DNA of 64,000 nucleotides from Streptomyces sp. JB150 (GCF_011193355.1 NZ_CP049780.1:5127803-5191802), one strand, 5' to 3'; positions 8,605-17,552 are shown, counted from the stretch's first letter. Notes: a model not told the origin generated them from the letters alone. Translations and numbers: made by a program.

Positions 8605-9393
8605 TCACAGCTCCACGAACGCCACCGTCGCATCGTCGTGACGCTTGCCGCGGATCAGCGGGGCGGGCTGTCCACGGTCCGCGTGCTCCAGCGCCCGCAC
8701 CCGGTCGACCAGCCACTGGGCGCCGTTCTTGCGGACGGTGGTGTGGAGGTCGGTCCAGTCGCCCTCGTGGAACGCCTCCGTCCAGCGGGCCGCGCCGTCG
8801 GTGAGGGCGGTCAGGGCGGTGACCGAGGCGCGCGGGGTCGTGCCGGTGACCGCGCGGTCGGCGACGGCCGGGTCCGCCGCGGCGGTGAAGAAGCCGCCCT
8901 CCCGGTTGCGCAAGGTGGCGTCGATCACGGTGTCGGAGGCGAGGGCCGCGCGGGGAAGGCGGGCGAGACGGTCGTCGAGGACCGCGGTGACCGCCCCGTC
9001 CGGCGATTCCAGCAGCAGAACGGAGTCGCAGAGCACCAGATAGTCGACGGCCGTCTCCGTCCAGCGGGCCAGAACCACCGTTGCCTGCGGGGTGCGCGGG
9101 TGAGAAAGGTCACAGGTTGAGCCGTGGGCCCGGGAGGTACGGGCGATCGCGCGGGCCAGCACCCCGGACAGCGGAACATCCGGGAGCGAAACGGTCAGTT
9201 CGGTCAGCGCCCCGCCGAGGCGCGCGGTGTACCAGGGGACGGAATGCAGACAGCCGGTGCCTCCTCGGGGCGGCGTCACGCCGTCCAGGACGACCAGGCA
9301 ACCGCCCTGTCCGGACGCGGGAAGGCAGACACCGGCGAAGTCCTCGTTGGGACGCGCCGGATCGCCGGGCACCGTGACAAGTTCCGTACGCAT
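8605..9393 (-). CDS. PP2C-like Ser/Thr protein phosphatase, divergent
   Basis: This 262-residue cytoplasmic protein shows the PP2C metal-site pattern in order: RPNEDF near residue 14, LVVLDGVTP, VDYLVLCDSVLLL (the family's G-D-S strand), LTDGAARW and the C-terminal DDATVAFVEL. The acidic residues that bind the two metal ions therefore appear conserved, though the usual D-G-H-G-G is D-G-V-T-P and the last D-N is D-D. There is no sensor, PAS or membrane domain, unlike many Streptomyces PP2C (SpoIIE-like) proteins. The ATG at 9391-9393 opens the domain directly; the longer reading to 9582 adds a non-homologous leader. It is divergent from the conservon; the substrate is unknown. Confidence 0.78.
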   Translation of the reverse strand: MRTELVTVPGDPARPNEDFAGVCLPASGQGGCLVVLDGVTPPRGGTGCLHSVPWYTARLGGALTELTVSLPDVPLSGVLARAIARTSRAHGSTCDLSHPRTPQATVVLARWTETAVDYLVLCDSVLLLESPDGAVTAVLDDRLARLPRAALASDTVIDATLRNREGGFFTAAADPAVADRAVTGTTPRASVTALTALTDGAARWTEAFHEGDWTDLHTTVRKNGAQWLVDRVRALEHADRGQPAPLIRGKRHDDATVAFVEL

Positions 9394-9749
9394 CCCGTCA
9401 GTTTGCACGAGCCCTTCACAAGGACCACGAGAACGTGGCACCGGTCGCCGGATACCCGAACCGTCGCAGGTCAGGAGCCGGGTTTGGGAGGGAATGGCGC
9501 ACTCCGGGAAGACGTGGCGGCGAATACTGCCAAAGCCTGCGGCCGACGTCCAACCGGCCCACCGCGCAGGGCCGTCGCACACGCCAGAGGAACTTGCCCG
9601 CCAACTCCCGTCCGATGTTCACTCCTTCGGGTGGCGGGTCAGGCGATGCACGCCCCCTGCCCACCGGCACTGGGAGGGTCGGGAACTGTACCGGGAGTAC
9701 GCGCCAGTTGACGGCGCGTCACCCGGGTCCACGGGTACACGAGTCAGGA
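9394..9749. other. Divergent intergenic region before the conservon
   Basis: This 356-bp gap separates the PP2C gene from cvnA and must hold both promoters. A TTGACG hexamer at 9708-9713 lies inside a short inverted repeat (GCGCC at 9701-9705, GGCGC at 9713-9717), about 40 bases before the cvnA start. No convincing -10 hexamer follows at the right distance, so a promoter is only suggested. Confidence 0.35.
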
Positions 9750-12700
9750 ATGCGAGCACCGGTGCAGAAGAAGCGGCCTCGGCGCACAGGCAAGCAGACG
9801 GCCCCGCAGGGGGCAGCGGAGCACACCCCCGTCGGGAAGGGTCGCCCCACCCACGTACGCAACCGCCTCATCGTGGCCGTCGCCGTCGTGGCCGCCGCCA
9901 TCGCCGGCGCGGGCGCCCCGTCGGTGCTCGCGGCGGCCGGACAGGCGAGCGACACCCAGGAGTTGGTGGCGCTCTCGGAGCAGACCCGCGACGCCCTCGC
10001 GCTCGCCCACGCGCTCGCCGACGAGCGCGACGAGGTCATCGCGTACGTCGCGGCCGGGCGCCCCAAGTCCAAGGCGCCCTCCGAGCAGCGCAGCGCAAGG
10101 GTCGACCGGCAGGTCGAGGAGTTGCGCGGCGACACCGACACCCCGGCGCGGCTGCTGAAGGACCTCGACGGCATCGCCGCCGTGCGCAGAGCGGCGCTCA
10201 CCGGCAAGAGCACCGCTCTCGAAGCGCACCAGGCGTACTCCGACGCGATCGCCGAACTCCACCGGCTCGCCGAGGACCTGGCCCAGCAGCTCCCGCCCCG
10301 CGCGGGCGCCGGAGCGTACGCCCTCGCCGAGCTCGACACCGCCGTCCAGCAGGCCGCCGCCACCCGCGGCCTGCTGCTCGCCGCGCTCAGCGTGCCCCGC
10401 TCCACCCAGACGGTCATCGACCCCGTCACCGGCCTGCCCGCCACGGCCGGCACCTCCTCCGAGGCGGACACCAAGGCGCGCACCGCCCTCACCGCCGCCG
10501 CCCAGCAGGCCCGGCTGCGCTCCGACGCGGCCCTCGCCGATTTCCGCGAGACCGCCCCGAAGCCCGCCCGCGCCTCCTACGACTCCACGGTCACCGGCCC
10601 CGAGGTCAACTCCGCCGAGAAGTACCTCGCGAGCCTCACCGACCAGCCGTCCCTCTCCGACCGCGAGCTGGCCACCGACGCCGCGAAGCTGAACGCCGCG
10701 CTCTCCGCCCGCGTCGACGCGATGCGCGGCGTCGAGGCCGCGCTCTACGACCGCCGCGTCAAGGACCTGGAGGCGCTGCGCGACGACGACGTCACCGCGC
10801 TGGAGATCCGGATCGGCATCCTCGGCGCGCTGCTGCTGCTCGCCGTCGGCGTCGCCACCGCCATGGCCCGCTCCCTCACCCGCCCGCTCGCCGTGCTGCG
10901 CATCGGCTCCGCCCGGCTCGCCGAGGCCGCCGACCCGGCCGCCGAGGAACCCGTGAAGTTCACCGGGCGCAACGACGAGTTCGCCCGCGTCGTCCGCTCC
11001 GTCAACGCCCTGCACGCACAGGCCGTCACCCTGCACGAGCGGGTCGCCACGCTGGAGGCGGACCGCAAGCACCTGGTCGGCCAGCGCCAGAAGATGGCCG
11101 ACGCCCGCGAGGAACTGCGCGCGGAACTGGAGCAGTCGACGGCCCAGCTGGAGCGGCTGCGCACCAGCATCGGCTCCACCTTCGTCAATCTGGCGCTGCG
11201 CACGCTCGGCCTGGTCGAGCGTCAGCTCGCGGTCATCGAGCAGCTGGAGGAGCGCGAACAGGACCCGGACCGGCTCTCCACTCTGTTCAAGCTCGACCAC
11301 TTCGCCACCGTGATGCGCCGGCACAGCGAGAACCTGCTCGTCCTGGCCGGCACCGAGCACATCCAGCACCACCCCGGCCCGGTCCCGCTGGTCGACGTCG
11401 TCCGCGCCGCCGTCAGCGAGATCGAGCGGTACGAGCGGGTGCGGATCTCCGCGCTGCCGCCGCACGCGCACATCGCCGGGTTCGCCGCCGACGACCTCTC
11501 CCACCTGCTGGCCGAGCTGATGGAGAACGCCACCTCGTTCTCCCCGCCCGACGTGCCCGTCGAGGTCTCCGGCTGGCTGCTGGAGAACGGCGAGGTCATG
11601 ATCTCCGTCCAGGACGGCGGCATCGGCATGACCGAGGACCGCATGTCCCGGCTCAACGCCCGGCTCGCCGACTTCGACCCCGAGGCCGCGTACGACCAGG
11701 AGGGCGAGGACGGGCTCGGACTCGGGCTGTACGTCGTGGCCCGGCTCGCCCACCGCCTCGGGGTGCGGGTCCAGCTGCGGGAGCAGAAGCAGGGCGGGGT
11801 CGCGGCGGTCGTGGTGCTGCCGCAGCCGCTGCTCGCCGAGGGCGGCCCGGCCGCCGTGCCCAGCGCGTCCCCCTCCATGGACGGCACCGCCTCCTTCTCC
11901 CTGCCCGGCGCCGACGCCGAGGCCAACTCCAACGTCCTGCCCGGCCGCACCCACCAGGGCGACCCGCTGGTCGCCCTCGCCGAGAAGGCCGTACGGCAGA
12001 GGGCCGCGGCGCAGGAGTCGGCCGACGCCGGGGCCGACGGCACGACCGACGGCACGGCCCGGAAGACCGCCCAGGACTCCGCCGCCGACCTTGCCGAGCA
12101 CTCCGCCGCCGAGGCGTCCCGGCCCGAACCGGCCGAGCGGACGCACCCCGAGGCGGACACGGGCGTACGGCCGGAGGACCCGGCCGGGACCGCCGTACCC
12201 GCACAGGAGCAGGGACAGGAGCCGGAGGACAAGCCGCAGTCGCAGCCGGAGGCAGGGCGCGCGCCCGCCGGCGCCGGTACGGCGACGGGTGACCACCCCG
12301 CCCCGCAGACCACGTCCGAGACCACCATGGAGCTACTGCTCCCGGAGACCGCGCCCACGAAGCCCGGCTCCACAAAGCCCGGTTCCGCGGAGCCCGGCCC
12401 CGCGGCCGGGGAGCCGCCGGCCGCGCGCCCGGAGCCGGCCGCCCCCGCCGACCCGTACGCCATCGGCCCCGACACGCACGACCGCACCCCCGACGAGGGC
12501 GAGGAACAGCTCACCGACAAGGGGCTGCCCAAGCGCACGCCGAGGATCAGCGCGCCCGCGTCGGTGCCCCGGCCGCGGACCGGCGGCGTGGACGCCGAGG
12601 CACTGCGCCGCAGGCTGGGCGGCTTCCGTCGGGGGGCGGAAGCCGGTCGCCGCGACGTCGAGGCGGAGATCGCCGAGCAGACGACCGAGACCCGGTCGCC

Positions 12701-12797
12701 GGACGCTCCCGCACCGCACCGCACCAGCTCCACTGGACCCGCACACGCACACGCTGAAGAAGCCACGGGGGGCACAGTCGAGGAGGCAAGCAGTTGA
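9750..12797 (+). CDS. cvnA: Conservon sensor kinase-like protein (CvnA type)
   Basis: The product is 1015 residues. A basic N-terminus leads into a membrane segment (about 38-63), a large extracytoplasmic helical region (about 65-350, resembling nitrate/nitrite-sensing NIT domains), a second membrane helix (about 353-374), a HAMP segment, a coiled region, the DHFATVMRRHSENLLVLAG motif, and a HATPase domain with ELMENATSFSP, VQDGGIGM and GLGLGLYVVARLA. The last 300 or so residues are a disordered Ala/Pro/Glu-rich tail. CvnA proteins are membrane kinase-like partners of the B, C and D proteins encoded next. The start is uncertain: ATG 9750 has AGGA immediately before it, and GTG 9762 is spaced 12 bases from the same AGGA. 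The stop overlaps cvnB by four bases (TTGA). The signal sensed is unknown. Confidence 0.9.
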   Translation: MRAPVQKKRPRRTGKQTAPQGAAEHTPVGKGRPTHVRNRLIVAVAVVAAAIAGAGAPSVLAAAGQASDTQELVALSEQTRDALALAHALADERDEVIAYVAAGRPKSKAPSEQRSARVDRQVEELRGDTDTPARLLKDLDGIAAVRRAALTGKSTALEAHQAYSDAIAELHRLAEDLAQQLPPRAGAGAYALAELDTAVQQAAATRGLLLAALSVPRSTQTVIDPVTGLPATAGTSSEADTKARTALTAAAQQARLRSDAALADFRETAPKPARASYDSTVTGPEVNSAEKYLASLTDQPSLSDRELATDAAKLNAALSARVDAMRGVEAALYDRRVKDLEALRDDDVTALEIRIGILGALLLLAVGVATAMARSLTRPLAVLRIGSARLAEAADPAAEEPVKFTGRNDEFARVVRSVNALHAQAVTLHERVATLEADRKHLVGQRQKMADAREELRAELEQSTAQLERLRTSIGSTFVNLALRTLGLVERQLAVIEQLEEREQDPDRLSTLFKLDHFATVMRRHSENLLVLAGTEHIQHHPGPVPLVDVVRAAVSEIERYERVRISALPPHAHIAGFAADDLSHLLAELMENATSFSPPDVPVEVSGWLLENGEVMISVQDGGIGMTEDRMSRLNARLADFDPEAAYDQEGEDGLGLGLYVVARLAHRLGVRVQLREQKQGGVAAVVVLPQPLLAEGGPAAVPSASPSMDGTASFSLPGADAEANSNVLPGRTHQGDPLVALAEKAVRQRAAAQESADAGADGTTDGTARKTAQDSAADLAEHSAAEASRPEPAERTHPEADTGVRPEDPAGTAVPAQEQGQEPEDKPQSQPEAGRAPAGAGTATGDHPAPQTTSETTMELLLPETAPTKPGSTKPGSAEPGPAAGEPPAARPEPAAPADPYAIGPDTHDRTPDEGEEQLTDKGLPKRTPRISAPASVPRPRTGGVDAEALRRRLGGFRRGAEAGRRDVEAEIAEQTTETRSPDAPAPHRTSSTGPAHAHAEEATGGTVEEASS

Positions 12798-13297
12798 CCG
12801 CGCCCAGTACCTTCGGACTGAGCAGTGAAGCCCGCAATCTGCACTGGCTGCTGACCAACCTCGTCGAGGAGGTGCCCGGCATCCTCTCCGTCGCGGTGGT
12901 CTCCTCCGACGGACTGCTCCTGCTCTCCTCCGACCCGGGCCGCAACGAGGCCGCCCGGGCCGCGCGGGAGGGACGCCCCGCGGGTCCCCGCGGTTCCTCC
13001 GCCGACCTGGCCACCATCGTCTCCGGCATCGGCAGCCTGACCGTCGGCGCCGCCCGGCTGATGGACTTCGGCGGGGTGAAGCACACCATGGTCGCGATGG
13101 ACGAGGGCAGCCTGTTCGTGATGTCGATCAGCGACGGCTCGCTGCTCGGTGTGCACGGCTCGGCGGACTGCGACATGAGCGTCGTGGCGTACCACATGGC
13201 GCTCTTCGTCGGCCGCGCCGGCCATGTCCTCACCCCCGAACTCCGTAGCGAACTGCGGAAATCCCTGGAGTCCGAGTCGACGGGGAGTGCCCGATGA
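12794..13297 (+). CDS. cvnB: Roadblock/LC7-domain protein (CvnB type)
   Basis: This 167-residue protein begins LNWLLTNLV-like (HWLLTNLVEEVPG), continues SVAVVSSDGLLLLSS and ends with the VVAYHMALFVGRAGHVLTPELR segment, the signature of the Roadblock/LC7 fold of conservon B proteins. These are thought to bridge the kinase and the GTPase. The start is a TTG whose last two bases form part of the cvnA stop, supported by GAGGAGG about eight bases upstream. The downstream gene starts inside this stop codon (ATGA), so all members are coupled. Confidence 0.92.
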   Translation: MTAPSTFGLSSEARNLHWLLTNLVEEVPGILSVAVVSSDGLLLLSSDPGRNEAARAAREGRPAGPRGSSADLATIVSGIGSLTVGAARLMDFGGVKHTMVAMDEGSLFVMSISDGSLLGVHGSADCDMSVVAYHMALFVGRAGHVLTPELRSELRKSLESESTGSAR

Positions 13298-13716
13298 GCG
13301 CCACACCCAAGCCGCATCTCCCGGTGCGCGGCGGCGACCGCAAACCCGCCCGCGTCCGCCCCTACTCGCTCACCGGCGGCCGGACCCGCTTCGGGCACGT
13401 CCTGCTGGTCGAGACCTTCGTGGCCACCACGACCGCGCTGGACGCCGCCGAGGAGCGCAGAGAACTGACGAACGGTTCCCTCACCACCCGCGTGATGCCG
13501 GAGATGAGGGCCATCGTCGAACTGTGCCGCCGCATGCGTACGGTGGCCGAGATCGCCGCGCTGCTGAAGATGCCGCTCGGCGTGGTCCGCGTGCTCCTGA
13601 GCGACCTCGCGGACCAGGGAAAGATCCGGGTGTACGGAACCGGTACCGGGCACGGCACGGGCCGCCCGAACCGAGCGCTGCTGGAAAGGGTGCTGAGTGG
13701 ACTCCGCCGTCTCTGA
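13294..13716 (+). CDS. cvnC: DUF742 protein (CvnC type)
   Basis: The product is 140 residues. The core reads VRPYSLTGGRTR, then MRAIVELCRRMRTVAEIAAL and LGVVRVLLSDLADQGKIRVY, which is the DUF742 pattern with a helix-turn-helix-like arrangement. The family is always found in the third position of conservons and its biochemical role is not settled. Start ATG overlaps the cvnB stop; the end overlaps the GTPase gene by 20 bases. Confidence 0.92.
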   Translation: MSATPKPHLPVRGGDRKPARVRPYSLTGGRTRFGHVLLVETFVATTTALDAAEERRELTNGSLTTRVMPEMRAIVELCRRMRTVAEIAALLKMPLGVVRVLLSDLADQGKIRVYGTGTGHGTGRPNRALLERVLSGLRRL

Positions 13717-14335
13717 CGCCGCTCACGGTGTCTCCCCGCTCCTCGAACCCGAGGGGCCCGAACAGCCCTGGCAGACGGATCGCACTCGCGCCCCGATCGC
13801 CACGAAGATCGTGGTCGCGGGCGGTTTCGGCGTCGGCAAGACCACGCTGGTCACCTCCGTCTCGGAGATCACCCCGCTGCAGACCGAGGCCCTGATGACC
13901 GAGGCGAGCGAGGAGACCGACGACCTCTCCGCCACGCCCGGCAAGATGACCACCACCGTGGCCATGGACTTCGGCCGCATCACGCTCGACGACGACCTGG
14001 TGCTGTACCTGTTCGGCACGCCGGGCCAGCAGCGGTTCTGGTTCATGTGGGACGACATCGTGCGCGGCGCGATCGGTGCCGTCGTGATGGCCGACACCCG
14101 CCGGCTGAAGGACTGCTTCCCGGTTCTGGACTACTTCGAGAGCTCCGGGCTGCCGTACGTCGTCGCCGTCAACCACTTCGACGGCAGCGAGCTGTACGAC
14201 CCGGAGGACGTTCGCGAGGCCCTCACGATTCCCGCGCACATACCTGTCATGATCATGGATGCGCGCCGCCGGATCTCGGTCATCGAGACCCTTCTGTCCC
14301 TCGTGGGCCACGCGCTCGACGAAACCCCCGAGTAG
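13697..14335 (+). CDS. cvnD: Conservon small GTPase (CvnD type)
   Basis: This 212-residue GTP-binding protein has the P-loop GGFGVGKTT (about 38-46), a switch region ending MTTTVAMDFGRI, the G3-like FGTPGQQRF and a guanine-specificity segment VAVNHFDG in place of NKxD. This is the MglA/ATP-GTP-binding family pattern found in conservons, which are believed to act as membrane-associated, G-protein-coupled-receptor-like switches. Start GTG at 13697 lies inside cvnC, in line with coupled expression. The flavin monooxygenase gene follows after only 25 bases. Confidence 0.93.
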   Translation: MDSAVSDAAHGVSPLLEPEGPEQPWQTDRTRAPIATKIVVAGGFGVGKTTLVTSVSEITPLQTEALMTEASEETDDLSATPGKMTTTVAMDFGRITLDDDLVLYLFGTPGQQRFWFMWDDIVRGAIGAVVMADTRRLKDCFPVLDYFESSGLPYVVAVNHFDGSELYDPEDVREALTIPAHIPVMIMDARRRISVIETLLSLVGHALDETPE

Positions 14336-14360
14336 TCCCGAGTAGGAGACGTAACCCCGC

Positions 14361-15620
14361 ATGCGGAAGATACTCGTCGTCGGAGCCGGCCAGTCCGGAC
14401 TCCAGCTCGCCCTCGGCCTCCAGTCGCACGGGTACGAGGTCACCCTGATGTCCAACCGGACGGCGGACGAGATCCGCTCCGGCCGGGTCATGTCGACGCA
14501 GTGCATGTTCCACACGGCACTCCAGCACGAGCGCGACCTCCAGCTGAACTTCTGGGAGTCCCAGGCCCCGAAGATCGAAGGACTCGGCGTCTCGGTGGCC
14601 GCCCCCGGCTCGCACGACCCGGGCCCGACCCAGCGGGCGATCGACTGGGTCGGCAAGCTGGACGGCTACGCCCAGTCGGTCGACCAGCGGGTGAAGATGG
14701 CCGGCTGGATGGAGACCTTCGCGCAGCGCGGCGGCCAGCTCGTCATCCACGGCGCGGCCGTCGGCGACCTCGACTACTTCTCCCGCGCCTACGACCTGGT
14801 GCTCGTCGCGGCCGGCAAGGGCGAGCTGGTGCAGATGTTCGCCCGCGACCCCGAGCGCTCCCCGTACAGCGAGCCGCAGCGCGCCCTCGCGGTGGCCTAC
14901 GTGCACGGCCTCGGCCCGCGTCCCGAGCACCCGGAGTACGACGCGGTCCGCTGCAATCTGGTGCCCGGCGTCGGCGAGCTGTTCGTCATGCCGACGCTCA
15001 CCACCTCCGGCCGCGCCGACATCCTGTTCTGGGAAGGCATACCCGGCGGCCCGCTGGACGTCTTCCAGGGCGTCAAGGACCCGGCGGAGCACCTCTCCCT
15101 GACCCTGGAACTCATGGAGAGGTTCACGCCCTGGGAGTACGCGCGGGCCACCAAGGTCGAACTGACCGACGCGGGCGGCACCCTGGCCGGCCGCTACGCG
15201 CCGACCGTGCGCAACCCCATCGGCCGCCTGCCGGGCGGCGGTCTGGTCCTCGGCGTCGCGGACGTGGTCGTCGCCAACGACCCGATCACCGGGCAGGGTT
15301 CCAACTCGGCGTCCAAGTGCGCGGCGGCATACCTGGCGTCCATCCTGGAGCACGGTGACAAGCCGTTCGACGAGGAGTGGATGCGGGCCACGTTCGACCG
15401 CTACTGGGCCACCGCCCAGCACGTCACCAAGTGGACCAACACGATGCTCGCCCCGCCGCCGGAGCACGTCCTGAACCTCATCGGCGCCGCGGGTCAGCTC
15501 CAGCCGGTGGCCGACCGCTTCGCCAACGGCTTCAACAACCCGGCCGACTTCGAGAACTTCTTCTACGAGCCGGAGAAGACCGCCGCCTACCTCGCGGAGG
15601 TCACCGGGGCCGGAGCCTGA
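14361..15620 (+). CDS. Styrene/indole monooxygenase-family flavoprotein
   Basis: The product is 419 residues. The N-terminal dinucleotide-binding motif VVGAGQSGLQLALGLQSHG (5-23) is followed by SGRVMSTQCMFHTALQHER, and by DPITGQGSNSASKCAAAY near the C-terminal third, the FAD-site pattern of group E (SmoA/StyA-like) monooxygenases. Such enzymes use FADH2 delivered by a separate reductase; no reductase gene is nearby. The gene starts 25 bases after cvnD with AGGAG at 14344-14348 and is followed by a strong hairpin, so it probably belongs to the conservon transcript. Some conservons end with an oxygenase (cytochrome P450) gene; a flavin enzyme in that position would be an analogous effector. The substrate is unknown. 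Confidence 0.85.
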   Translation: MRKILVVGAGQSGLQLALGLQSHGYEVTLMSNRTADEIRSGRVMSTQCMFHTALQHERDLQLNFWESQAPKIEGLGVSVAAPGSHDPGPTQRAIDWVGKLDGYAQSVDQRVKMAGWMETFAQRGGQLVIHGAAVGDLDYFSRAYDLVLVAAGKGELVQMFARDPERSPYSEPQRALAVAYVHGLGPRPEHPEYDAVRCNLVPGVGELFVMPTLTTSGRADILFWEGIPGGPLDVFQGVKDPAEHLSLTLELMERFTPWEYARATKVELTDAGGTLAGRYAPTVRNPIGRLPGGGLVLGVADVVVANDPITGQGSNSASKCAAAYLASILEHGDKPFDEEWMRATFDRYWATAQHVTKWTNTMLAPPPEHVLNLIGAAGQLQPVADRFANGFNNPADFENFFYEPEKTAAYLAEVTGAGA

Positions 15621-15638
15621 CGGGCCCCCGCGCGCCGT

Positions 15639-15679
15639 CCGGTCCGCCCGCGCCCCGACAGGCGGCGGGGGCGGACCGG
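15639..15679 (+). terminator. Hairpin terminator after the conservon-monooxygenase unit
   Basis: A perfect 11-bp stem (CCGGTCCGCCC at 15639-15649, GGGCGGACCGG at 15669-15679) begins 18 bases after the monooxygenase stop codon. It marks the likely 3' end of the transcript. Confidence 0.75.
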
Positions 15680-15855
15680 AACTAGGCTGGTGGAGTCGGG
15701 GCGGGGACTGCGGCCCGTACGGCGGGGCCCACCAGGGGGCGATCCAGCATAGGAACTTGCCGCGGCCGCGCCGCGCCTCGGGCGCGCGGGCGTCCGGCGC
15801 AGGGGCTCGTGCACGGCGGCAGGCGGTTCCGCTCACCGGGAGGACGGTGGGAACC

Positions 15856-16335
15856 ATGAACGTGCCCGCGTTTCGCCGAGCGGCGACCGCGGCGGCGTCC
15901 GCGTGTGTCGTCGCGATCGGGATCATGACGGCGCCCGAGGCCGCTGCCGCACCGGACACGGCCCCCGCGCAGGGGTGCTACCACCGCGACGGCTACCCGC
16001 CCGGCGGCGGCCGCAACATCGGCGGCTCACCGCCCAAGTACAAGTGGGACCACACCCCCTACGTCGGGGCGCGGTACGTCTCCTGCGGCCGGACGGTGAC
16101 GCTCTACTACGGCGGCTACACCACCCACACCACGCACTACAACGTCCGCTGGACCCAGCCGGGCAGCCACGGCTGGAAGCAGGGTGAACTGCGGGCCGGC
16201 GCGCGGATGAAGTGGGAGATGCCCGCCGGGTACGGGGACTACAACTTCATGGTGCAGGCGTGCAACCGCGGTGGCTTCGGCCAGCGTTCGAACTGCACCA
16301 ACTGGTCCCCGCAGCTGTACCTCAACGCGCGGTGA
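15856..16335 (+). CDS. Small secreted protein of unknown function
   Basis: This 159-residue product has a clear signal peptide: basic RRAA, a hydrophobic run through CVVAIGIMTAPEAAAAPD, and probable cleavage near residue 34. The mature part of about 125 residues contains four cysteines (GCYHRDG, SCGRTV, QACNRG, NCTNW), enough for two disulfides, and is rich in Tyr, Gly and Trp. I recognise no family; the beta-rich look (TVTLYYGGY, HYNVRWTQPG) hints at an immunoglobulin or fibronectin-like sandwich, but this is only an impression. Start ATG 15856 follows GGTGGG. It stands alone between terminators and the convergent NlpC gene. Confidence 0.75.
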   Translation: MNVPAFRRAATAAASACVVAIGIMTAPEAAAAPDTAPAQGCYHRDGYPPGGGRNIGGSPPKYKWDHTPYVGARYVSCGRTVTLYYGGYTTHTTHYNVRWTQPGSHGWKQGELRAGARMKWEMPAGYGDYNFMVQACNRGGFGQRSNCTNWSPQLYLNAR

Positions 16336-16345
16336 GGCCCCGCGC

Positions 16346-17449
16346 TCACCGTCCGGCCTCCGGACGCACCGCTCCCAGGATCGGGTTGTTCGCGATCGGT
16401 GACAGCTTGATCCGCTCGCCGGGGCGCGGCGCGTGGACGACCTGCCCGTCGCCCGCGTACAGCGCCACGTGCGTGGCGTCCGGGTGGTAGATCACCAGGT
16501 CGCCGGGGCGCAGCTCGGTGAGCGGGACCCTGGGCAGGCGGGCCCACTGTTCCTGGCTGGTGCGCGGTACGGGGACGCCCGCGGCGGCCCAGGCCTCGGA
16601 GGTGAGGCCCGAGCAGTCGTACGTACGCGGCCCCTCCGCGCCCCACTCGTAGGGCTTGCCGAGCTGGCGCAGGGCGTAGTCGAGGGCGCGGTCGCCCCGG
16701 CCGGACGGCTTGGCGTCGTCAGCGGGGCCGTCACTGGAACCGTCACCGAGGCCGTCACCGGAACCCTCACCGAGGCCGTCACCGAGGGCGCCGGAGGCGA
16801 CCAGCTCCCGCTGGGCCTTCTCGACGCTCCGCTCCTCGAACTCGGCCAGCGCCGCGAGCCGGCCGGGGGTGAGGGAGGCCAGCAACGCCTCGACGGCGTC
16901 GAGGCGGCGGCGGACGTCGTCGCGCTGCCGCCGGTGGCGTTCGGCGAGCGTGAGCCGGGTGTCGAGGGCCGCGCGGGCCTTGCGGGCCAGTTCGTCCGCC
17001 TTGCGTTCGGTCCCGGTGAGGCGGCCCACCGTCTCGGCGCGCTCCCGGGCCAGCCGGCCGATCACATGCCCCTGGTCGACGGCGTGCTGCGGATCGCCGG
17101 CCAGGAGCAGGCGCAGGTACGGGGAGATGCCGGTGCTCTGGTACTGCTGGCGGGCGAGCCGGCCGGCGGCGCGCCGGCTGTCGTGCAGGGACAGGCGGAC
17201 GCGGCTGAGCGCGCGGTCGAGCCGCTCGACCTCGGCGCGCTGCGCGCGCAGCTTCTCCTCGGTGGCGTTGTACGACTCGGTCGCCCGCTCGGCCTCCCGG
17301 TACAGCCGCTGAAGGTCCGTCAGCAGTGCGGCCACGCCGCGGTCCCGGTCCGGACCGGGCTCGGGCGCGGCGGCCGCCGGTGCGGGCACGAGGGCGGCGT
17401 GGGCGGCCACGGCCGCCGTACAGACCAGACGCAGAAGCCTTCCTGACAC
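16346..17449 (-). CDS. Secreted NlpC/P60 peptidoglycan endopeptidase with coiled-coil N-domain
   Basis: This 367-residue exported wall hydrolase starts with a signal peptide (about 1-28, ending APAAAAPEP). A long coiled coil (about 35-220, EKLRAQRAEVERLDRALSRV) follows, then a Gly/Asp/Ser linker of short repeats, then the NlpC/P60 domain. That domain has catalytic Cys in TYDCSGLTSEAW and His in THVALYAGDGQVVH. Such proteins cut within the peptide stem of peptidoglycan, and the coiled coil often keeps the enzyme inactive or recruits it. The GTG at 17447-17449 is chosen because GGAGGTGATGAC lies right before it. The linker DNA (about 16725-16795) has imperfect 12-bp tandem repeats. Confidence 0.9.
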   Translation of the reverse strand: MSGRLLRLVCTAAVAAHAALVPAPAAAAPEPGPDRDRGVAALLTDLQRLYREAERATESYNATEEKLRAQRAEVERLDRALSRVRLSLHDSRRAAGRLARQQYQSTGISPYLRLLLAGDPQHAVDQGHVIGRLARERAETVGRLTGTERKADELARKARAALDTRLTLAERHRRQRDDVRRRLDAVEALLASLTPGRLAALAEFEERSVEKAQRELVASGALGDGLGEGSGDGLGDGSSDGPADDAKPSGRGDRALDYALRQLGKPYEWGAEGPRTYDCSGLTSEAWAAAGVPVPRTSQEQWARLPRVPLTELRPGDLVIYHPDATHVALYAGDGQVVHAPRPGERIKLSPIANNPILGAVRPEAGR

Positions 17450-17552
17450 GTCATCACCTCCGGTGCGGGGCGGTGTCTCCGCGCCGCACCGTGAGCATCC
17501 GGCGCCTTCGCGCGGGCCGCGCGCCGGGCGTGCTCGGGATGGCGTAACCGCG

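Noticed and set aside
8173..8716. Several overlapping frames between lon and the PP2C gene
   Set aside because: No frame stays coding-like throughout and none has a recognisable domain or start; noted only as a possible remnant.
9227..12296. Very long open frames on both strands overlapping cvnA (for example 9227-12292 plus and 9744-12296 minus)
   Set aside because: They are GC-bias shadows: Arg/Pro/Gly-rich or Asp/Gly/Val-rich translations without domains, while the cvnA frame has the kinase motifs.
14361..15620. Conservon plus monooxygenase as an antibiotic gene cluster
   Set aside because: No synthase, transporter or tailoring genes accompany it.
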